This document shows positions 58,326 to 64,000 of a stretch of DNA of 64,000 nt, one piece after another. The notes under the pieces are model-generated. The model saw only the letters and a list, made by a program, of their open reading frames with translations, searched no databases and was not told where the DNA came from. Positions within the stretch are counted from its first letter, which is position 1, and every line of letters begins with the position of its first letter. The DNA is from Isoetes taiwanensis (taxonomy: Eukaryota > Streptophyta > Lycopodiopsida > Isoetales > Isoetaceae): NCBI GenBank assembly GCA_021234155.1, contig JAJEKV010000023.1, positions 4,611,945 through 4,675,944 on the forward strand, read 5' to 3'. The translations under genes and the position numbers were made by a program.

Positions 58326-58334
58326 CTTATATAG
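58326..58334 (-). promoter_or_regulatory. TATA box for antisense ORF
   Basis: Minus-strand CTATATAAG in GC-richer surroundings (GGCTGG before, ACGAACCGGGAG after), placed about 34 nt before the ATG at 58296. The match to the plant TATA consensus (TATATAA) is good. Function is inferred. Confidence 0.4.
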
Positions 58335-58821
58335 CCAGCCGAGGAACTACTAGTCGACGTGGACCAATCAGAAATTTGCCAACGTGTTTGCAATGCAAGG
58401 CTCTTTCTAAACTGAGAATCCTTTCTCCCGCCGCATATCTAGCAAGGGTACCCTCTGACACATTCGTTTTAATGATATCCCACTTCGAGTTGCCAGCATT
58501 AAATATTCTTGCTTCTTTTCATACTCGTCATTAATATGTGTCCTTTATTTTTTGTCACATCCGATCTTTCTTTCACGTCTCATCTTCACCGTTCATTGCT
58601 TCTCCCTCAGGTTGTTCGGGGACTTAGCCAAATTTTGCCTCTCAATGCCCTCCTTGGCATCTTTCGACACTGGCACCATCAACGGCTACGATTTAGCCCT
58701 CATCATACCTCTTTCGCCTCCGGTTCGCACCCCTAAACCTTTTTAGTTCCTTCTGCGCCGTCCTCCGTTCTTGGCTTTTCGTCCTCCGCCTTTGCATCCG
58801 TCTTTTTCGCAAGTCTTTGCC
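58335..58821 (+). other. C/T-rich leader before the extra ORF
   Basis: No coding. Pyrimidine-rich sequence ends in a plausible splice acceptor, CATTGCTTCTCCCTCAG (about 58592-58608), 214 bp before the ATG of the extra ORF. It could allow a spliced subgenomic mRNA, as for env-position genes in other LTR elements. This is inference. Confidence 0.3.
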
Positions 58822-61702
58822 ATGGCTGCACCAAGATTTTCTACACTTCAAGCTACCGCTCCCGAAGCGGCTCTTTTCGAAGTCAGATCTTTCTTGGCGC
58901 CCACTTAGGGAAGCCCTTGTTGGCCCGAATCGTGAAGTCGCAGAACGCCAGAAGCTTTACGAATTCTCTCAAATGGAACTTCCGGCTCCAAATCCTGACC
59001 AATTGAAGCAGTTCATCGCCAATATCGTCAACAGCCCGCATGGATACACCACAGTGGTCGATGGCACCACCATTTCGCTAACTCAACATTTGATTTCCGA
59101 GGTATTCCATATTCCCTTGCAAACCCCTTGTTTATCTTGGTCTGCCATACAGGATCTAGATGTCACAGAGTTTGGTGCACCTCCTTATCATGCCAATGTA
59201 CATCGCCTGACAAATATTGACAAGCCTCATGAAACTTTTGTTAAGTTTCTGTGGCGCAAGTTCCTTGGGTATTCTATCAAGAACACCCATATCAATAAGC
59301 CCTTCTATAATATCGTGCTCACTGCTACGCACTCCAACCACCATATTGATTGGCCCCAATTGATGTTTTACCGTCTTCTCCAAGAAGTTGACCGTCTTAG
59401 AGCTGCCACTTCTAATTCTGAAGTTTCTGTGGGAGGCCACCTTCAAGCCATCATCCGTCATTACTTTCCTCCCACACCTCCTCATTCTCATGATTCCACT
59501 CAGCGTTCCCTCCCCCACACTCACCAAGTTGGCACCTCACGCCCCTCTTCCCTTTGGTCATGTCAAAACTCGAACTCCCATGTCTTTGTTTCCTCCTCTG
59601 CTACACCATCCAGTTCGCACCATGTCTCACAAACATCACAAACCAGGCCCAAAGCAGCTCCACCACCACAAAGACCCTCGCGTGGGTTGTTGTATCATGA
59701 TCGGCGGGATGCTCAAGCTCTTTGTTCTCAAGTTACAAGAATCTCAAGAAGCTCTTATGAATGGGGTTCAACGGCACTTTCGAGGCCTCGATCGCGCGGT
59801 CCACCGTGACTTTCAAGCTGCCACTGCACAAGTTGCAACTTTGGAGGCCCAACTTCAAGGCAAGCACGGAGCTCTCTTACAGGCCCATACAGATCTCAAA
59901 AGTGCACAGGATCAGATCAGCTTACTTACAGATCAACAGGCTCAGCTCCAATCTGCCATTCAGGACTTATTGGAGCAAAACAAGTCCAAAGACACCCTCC
60001 TGGGTGACAAGGAAAAAGATGTTGCTAAGCTCGAAGCCTTGTACTCCGAGCTTTGTGACAATTACCGCACTCAAGTTAACCACCTTACAGAGCGGGACGC
60101 TCAAATTGCCTCCTTGACGGCTCAGCTTTCCACACAGACCTCTCAGCTCACCTCTCTCCAAGATCAGCTTACAGAGGTGCAGAAACAGAAGATTCTTGAT
60201 GACGCGGAGATTGCCGTGCTTCGTCTCAATGCTCCGGGGCAATCCTCCTCCCAGGTCAACACTTCTCAGAAACGGGTCCGTGACCAATCACGCCTTCTCC
60301 TAGAAAAGGACAACCGGATCCGTGACCTTGAACAACAGCTGCAGCAAGCTATTCAGTCTGCTGATGAGGCTCAAGCAAAACTTGACGGCAATAGCACCAT
60401 TGTTCGCGACCTGCCTTTCGACTACCCAGTTCCTTCCTGCTATCACGATTATGTGGTTGCTCGCCGCCACCTCTTCCTTCTGAAGTGGCATGCGGCTGAT
60501 GGACCTGTGGATGTTCCCCTGCGCACTGCAGATTTTCTTCGGATTTGGCCAGAACTCTCAATTGAAGACAAAGGTTTATGCTGTGCCCTTTTGGTCTTTG
60601 ATCTCATACACTGCGCCGATCCGGACTTTATCACCTTCAGACTTGTTCAGCCCATGGCTTACATTTTTCATGATTTCTATCTGGGTGATACACAGGAGAA
60701 CTTTGGGAATGGGCCACGCCAGCACTTTTAGGGTGACCCCACTTTGCAATGGGTGCTTCAGGATAACAACCCCTATCTTGCTGATCATGCTCAGACCCAC
60801 ACTCTTCATCAGGAGTACATGCCTGAGCTTGCACATCATTTACCTCTCGGCAAGTAAAGGGAAGGCCGCAATGCATAAGGAAGTATCTGGGACATCCCGA
60901 GGATCTTCCCTATGCACAAGTTTATATGCAGCACCTCGCAGGTTACAATCAATTACGTGCTCTTCTGGATAGCAAGACGGTCCCCACGGGTTGGGATAGC
61001 CCTCCTGTTAACTCTCAACTCTCTGCCTCTGTTTGGGATCGTTGGTGTCAAGCTCTTGATCCGACTCTTGTCAGTGCATTCAGGGAGCAAGCTCAGCAAC
61101 CCACGCCCACGGGCATGGTTCCTTTTCCCTATGCTTCCACGGGTGTTCCTCCGCCCCCGTGTTTTGCGACTTCTGATTGGCGCCTCCCCTTTTGGACAAA
61201 GGTCATGGATGGCCATCTTTGGATGGACTCCACCTCCGGATCTCGGCGGATCTCCGGTGGGATCCACGTTTTGTTCGCGCCGCTCACATTGGGAGGAGGG
61301 TGCCACTCTTGATACCACTCTGAATTGGATCTATATTGCTAATGGCGTGGTTGGCAGCGCCCGGCTGAGCGCGCTTTATGGTCTTGACACCTTCTTTGGG
61401 AATGCCGCCACCTCTCCGTCCTCCTTGATCCATCTTCAAGCAGGTTTTTGTGCTGCTCTCAAATGCATCTTGCTCGGCTCCTTAAATCGGCAGCGCCCCA
61501 TTTTTATCAGCAATCCAATGCGGTGTCGGTTACCTCGGCCCGGACCTCCTCGTGGAATGTCGGGTTCATTTCTTCCGACGCCCATGCTGCCTTTGAAGAC
61601 ATGGTACGATCTCGATTTCTTATTGATGCAGATCCTGCCCTTGGCCTCACCACTCCTCCCCGCTCTTCAAACACGCCAGATCTCATAGGCCAAGCACCAT
61701 AA
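58822..61702 (+). pseudogene. gypsy additional ORF: N-terminal transposon-protein-like domain, coiled coil, C-terminal domain
   Basis: ATG 58822 starts MAAPRFSTLQATAPEAALFE; a +1 shift near 58905 leads to a frame open to 59700. Its part LKQFIANIVNSPHGYTTVVD, then ISLTQHLISEVFHIPL and FVKFLWRKFLGY resembles, from memory, the 'putative plant transposon protein' domain found at the env position of some legume gypsy elements. After a His/Pro/Ser-rich linker a frame to 60731 has about 200 residues of coiled coil (59790-60400: ATLEAQLQGKHGALLQAHTD, LTAQLSTQTSQLTSLQDQL). A globular region with VVARRHLFLLKWHAADGPVD and LCCALLVFDLIHCADPDF follows. TAG at 60729 and TAA at about 60858 break it, and readable segments continue to 61702 (LAGYNQLRALLDSKTVPTGW, NWIYIANGVVGSARLSALYG). 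No signal peptide or membrane helix is obvious, so it is not a typical envelope. About 950 codons in total. Confidence 0.6.
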
Positions 61703-61810
61703 TGGTGCGGAGCCTCATTCCCGTGAGGGGATCACTTTCAGACGGATGGCTTCCCTCTCAAACCCTTCCTCCTTTCTTCTTCTTCACTCGGTGTCGCTTT
61801 GGTGGGGGGA
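61703..61810 (+). other. 3' untranslated spacer and polypurine tract
   Basis: A purine-rich GGTGGGGGGAGG directly precedes the 3' LTR and is the likely plus-strand primer. Confidence 0.5.
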
Positions 61811-62196
61811 GGTTAGTCTGGGCCTCCCGGTGCAGGGACTATTCATGCATACTGACGGACCAGGTCAAGCTCAGGATCCACACATCGACCACGGGGTCAG
61901 CCATCAAAGGCTCAAAGAAGACCAAGCGGCAGACCACGCAGCAAAAAGCCCCGGGTCAAGAGGCGCCCTTTCAGACAAGTGATGGCCCGCCACCGCCCAG
62001 CGTCAAGCATCGGGCCGGGCCGAGTGATTCTAGGCACTTCATGAGGCACCGCCAACATTCTCAGAATCGAGGCCTCCTCCCGAGTCAAGACCGAGATCGG
62101 TCCGAGTGTCTATATTGGGCCAAAGGCCATTGTACTATATATATGATTAGAGCTAGCACATGAAGGCTAGATGAGTTTTGAGTCTTGTCTCCTTTC

Positions 62197-62198
<2 letters not shown>
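61811..62198 (+). repeat. gypsy 3' LTR, truncated by LINE
   Basis: Matches 38678-39050 with many differences, from GTTAGTCTGGGCC to GTCTCCTTTCAG. The remaining part, TTTTCTCTCTATTGCG in the 5' copy, is absent because a LINE is inserted here. Confidence 0.85.
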
Positions 62199-62230
<32 letters not shown>

Positions 62231-62231
<1 letters not shown>

Positions 62232-63084
62232 AGTGAATGGGGTTTTTCATTAATTATAGAAAAAGGTACAACATACCGAAAGTGAGCCTTTATAGTTAAG
62301 CCACTCCATAGAAAAGCAAGTAGAAAAATACATATAGAATAAGTGCTTTGATAAGCACTTAGTAGTGTCCAAAATATTACCAAACCCTTTATTAGTAGTC
62401 GGTAAATTTGTTGTCTTTGCAACCGAGAAGAACATTGTTGAAAAAGTTGAAAAAGTTCAGCAATATCGTACCAAAGACAGTCCAAGATAATTCCTGCAAA
62501 ATAGATTAAGTACTGATGAAGTACTGATGAGGTACTACAATGCTGCAATTATATGAAAACAGGTGTATGGTTCCAAAGGTAAGGTGCAGTATAATGGATA
62601 GGAGAAGAACAGGGATGTCAATGGAAGTGGTAGGAGCTAAGGTAGTCAAAGTGAGATTGGAACCGGGTCAAGAATAAGAGGCGACCATTTCCCCAATTTA
62701 ACTCAATGATCAGCCTATCTGCATTTGTGGTGGACATGAGAATGATCAATGTTCCATATGCATCTGCCAGACCCCTGTAGTGGTAATAACATTCTCTGTA
62801 ATTCTCAAACTGTTGATGAGTCATTCTTCTGCTGTTACATTCCAAAAACCACCATAGTTGCACCATTAGATATGTGCTTAATTCCATAGCCCAAAGTCAG
62901 TTCATTATCCCAGGGATGAGTGGTATGTCAATATCGATGATGCCCCCCGACCGACACGCCCACATGTCATACGTGTATTGTATATCATGAACTAGACTCG
63001 CCCGGAAGCGATCAGATTCGGGCGGGTTCAACAGAAGTGCTAATGTCCCTACTTAGGCTCCTCATGTAATCTACCAGTAACAGA
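62231..63084 (-). other. LINE 3' region without clear coding
   Basis: Between the ORF2 remnant and the poly(A). A minus-strand frame at 62887-62618 (QLWWFLECNSRRMTHQQFEN) might be part of a degraded RNase H or an unrelated open frame; I cannot decide. Confidence 0.35.
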
Positions 63085-63640
63085 TTAGGTGTTAGTAAGA
63101 GATTCATGACAGTGCAGTTTAAATATTTTATATGCACCATAGAAATTGCCAATACTTAACCATTTATTATCTAAAGAATCCAAGGAATCATTGTGCTGGT
63201 GTATCTGACTTGTTGCAACCATTTCTATGTCATAGATAACTTGAAATTTAATCCAAAGTATAGAAATTGCCTTTCCACCATATTGACACCTATTTCTATG
63301 CTTCCATACATTCCACAAAGCAATATAACATAAGGAATTCATAAATGCATCATCATTCATCAAGAACTCAAGCAAAGTAGCAGGACAATTAATATTGAAA
63401 GTAAGTTCAAACCAACTCCAAAATGGATTTAGAGTAGCACAGCCAAAGATATGTTCAAGAGATTCAACATTATTGCAACCAAGAGGACAAATTGGGATGC
63501 ACAGATTGGTTAAGGAATTGAAAGTGTCTTGCCAAAGTTTCCATGTTTGGTAGGCTCTTATTGGCAATTAACCGGATGAAGTAAGAAATCTTTGGTGGCA
63601 CATATGAGTTCCGGTATTTATAAAAGCCTTTTTTCACAAG
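63085..63640 (-). pseudogene. LINE ORF2 C-terminus, zf-RVT domain
   Basis: Minus-strand PPKISYFIRLIANKSLP (about 63600-63550) shifts frame and continues as WKLWQDTFNSLTN, then CIPICPLGCNNVESLEHIF, GCATLNPFWSWFELTF and ALWNVWKHRNRCQYGG. CPLGC...ESLEHIFGC is the zf-RVT signature that follows the reverse transcriptase in plant L1 elements. It ends at TGA near 63085. One frameshift near 63560. Sequence from 63640 to 64000 probably continues the same ORF2 but is too broken to read with confidence. Confidence 0.8.
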
Positions 63641-64000
63641 TCATCGAAAGACCCCAATAAAGTTTGGATTTGGAAGGTGATGGGGAGTATTTAAACAGGA
63701 GTAAACTTTGGAAACACTATAGCTAGGCTTACCCATAAGGAACCCGGTCATTAATGATAGGATTGGTAAGGAGATTGATGTTGCTAGTTTTTCACGATGA
63801 TTCTAAACAAAAGCTTATCGATGAGTCTGCCTCTAATCTTATTTTTCAGATTTGTCCAGAAATCCATCTGGTTTGAACCCATAAGTCACCAAGTTTGGAA
63901 ATGCCATATTCCTCATCCCACTTTTGTATAACTTAGGATGCTTAATGGCCAAGGGAGTACTATTGTCACTAGAAAGATTTGGATTCCAAAAATACTTGAG

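Larger units (their letters stand above)
38678..62198 (+). mobile_element. Ty3/gypsy retrotransposon with extra ORFs, nested host of hAT and CACTA
   Basis: A full-length but dead element: LTR, gag with three zinc knuckles, protease, RT, RNase H, integrase, an antisense short ORF, a long sense extra ORF, and a 3' LTR truncated by a LINE. The order PR-RT-RH-IN defines Ty3/gypsy. The span is 23,521 bp; subtracting the hAT element (1,316 + 8) and CACTA element (11,337 + 3) leaves about 10.86 kb. The two LTR copies share long blocks (GGACTATTCATGCATAC, GATTCTAGGCACTTCATGAG, CATTGTACTATATATATGAT) but differ by many substitutions and indels, so the insertion is not recent. Frameshifts are scattered through pol. 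Confidence 0.9.
62199..64000 (-). mobile_element. L1-type LINE, 3' part, inserted in gypsy LTR
   Basis: On the minus strand the element ends in a run of about 32 A (62199-62230 as T on the plus strand). Upstream of it is a coding remnant with the reverse-transcriptase zinc-binding domain. The 5' part lies beyond the window, so the target duplication cannot be checked. Orientation is opposite to the gypsy element. Confidence 0.85.

Overview
The window looks like repeat-dense nuclear DNA of a land plant. The host gene traces are plant-like and carry spliceosomal introns: an F-box protein, an NLI-interacting-factor (FCP1-like) phosphatase, a Ulp1 protease, exportin-1 and a PPR protein. The mobile elements are typical of plants: Ty1/copia, Ty3/gypsy with three zinc knuckles, CACTA, hAT, a Helitron end and an L1-type LINE. 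A decayed transposase-like gene at 2.2-4.0 kb belongs to a family I know mainly from invertebrates. Together with the low gene density it suggests a seed-free plant such as a fern, but that is inference. I found no complete intact host gene, tRNA, rRNA or CRISPR array.

Layout. 0.9-4.8 kb: an F-box gene start with a nonsense codon, the transposase-like pseudogene, and a reverse-strand phosphatase fragment. 4.8-9.4 kb: a 5'-truncated, broken Ty1/copia element whose reverse transcriptase is split by a 321-bp MITE. 9.6-10.8 kb: a reverse-strand Ulp1-like protease with introns and one nonsense codon. 11-13 kb: small tandem duplications. 14.5-25.2 kb: three direct copies (A, B, C) of a dispersed repeat of about 0.7-1 kb, a 0.6-kb AGATTC-rich array, a CATTCT microsatellite and an unrecognised reverse-strand exon-like region. 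26.8-27.8 kb: C-terminal exons of an exportin-1 pseudogene. 28-38 kb: mostly non-coding, with a PPR relic, a Helitron 3' terminus and an A-tailed repeat family. 38.5 kb to the end: a nested transposon stack.

The stack is the centrepiece. A Ty3/gypsy element (38678 to about 62198) lies against an older reverse-strand gypsy RT fragment. Its pol gene is split by a 1,316-bp hAT-like MITE with an 8-bp target duplication and by an 11,337-bp CACTA element with a 3-bp target duplication. Its 3' LTR is cut by a reverse-strand LINE with a 32-nt poly(A) tail. Removing the two DNA transposons and their target duplications leaves about 10.9 kb. That element carries two things beyond gag-pol: a long sense reading frame with a coiled coil between pol and the 3' LTR, and a short antisense frame of about 88 codons with a TATA box just upstream. 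Those two are the least ordinary items in the window.
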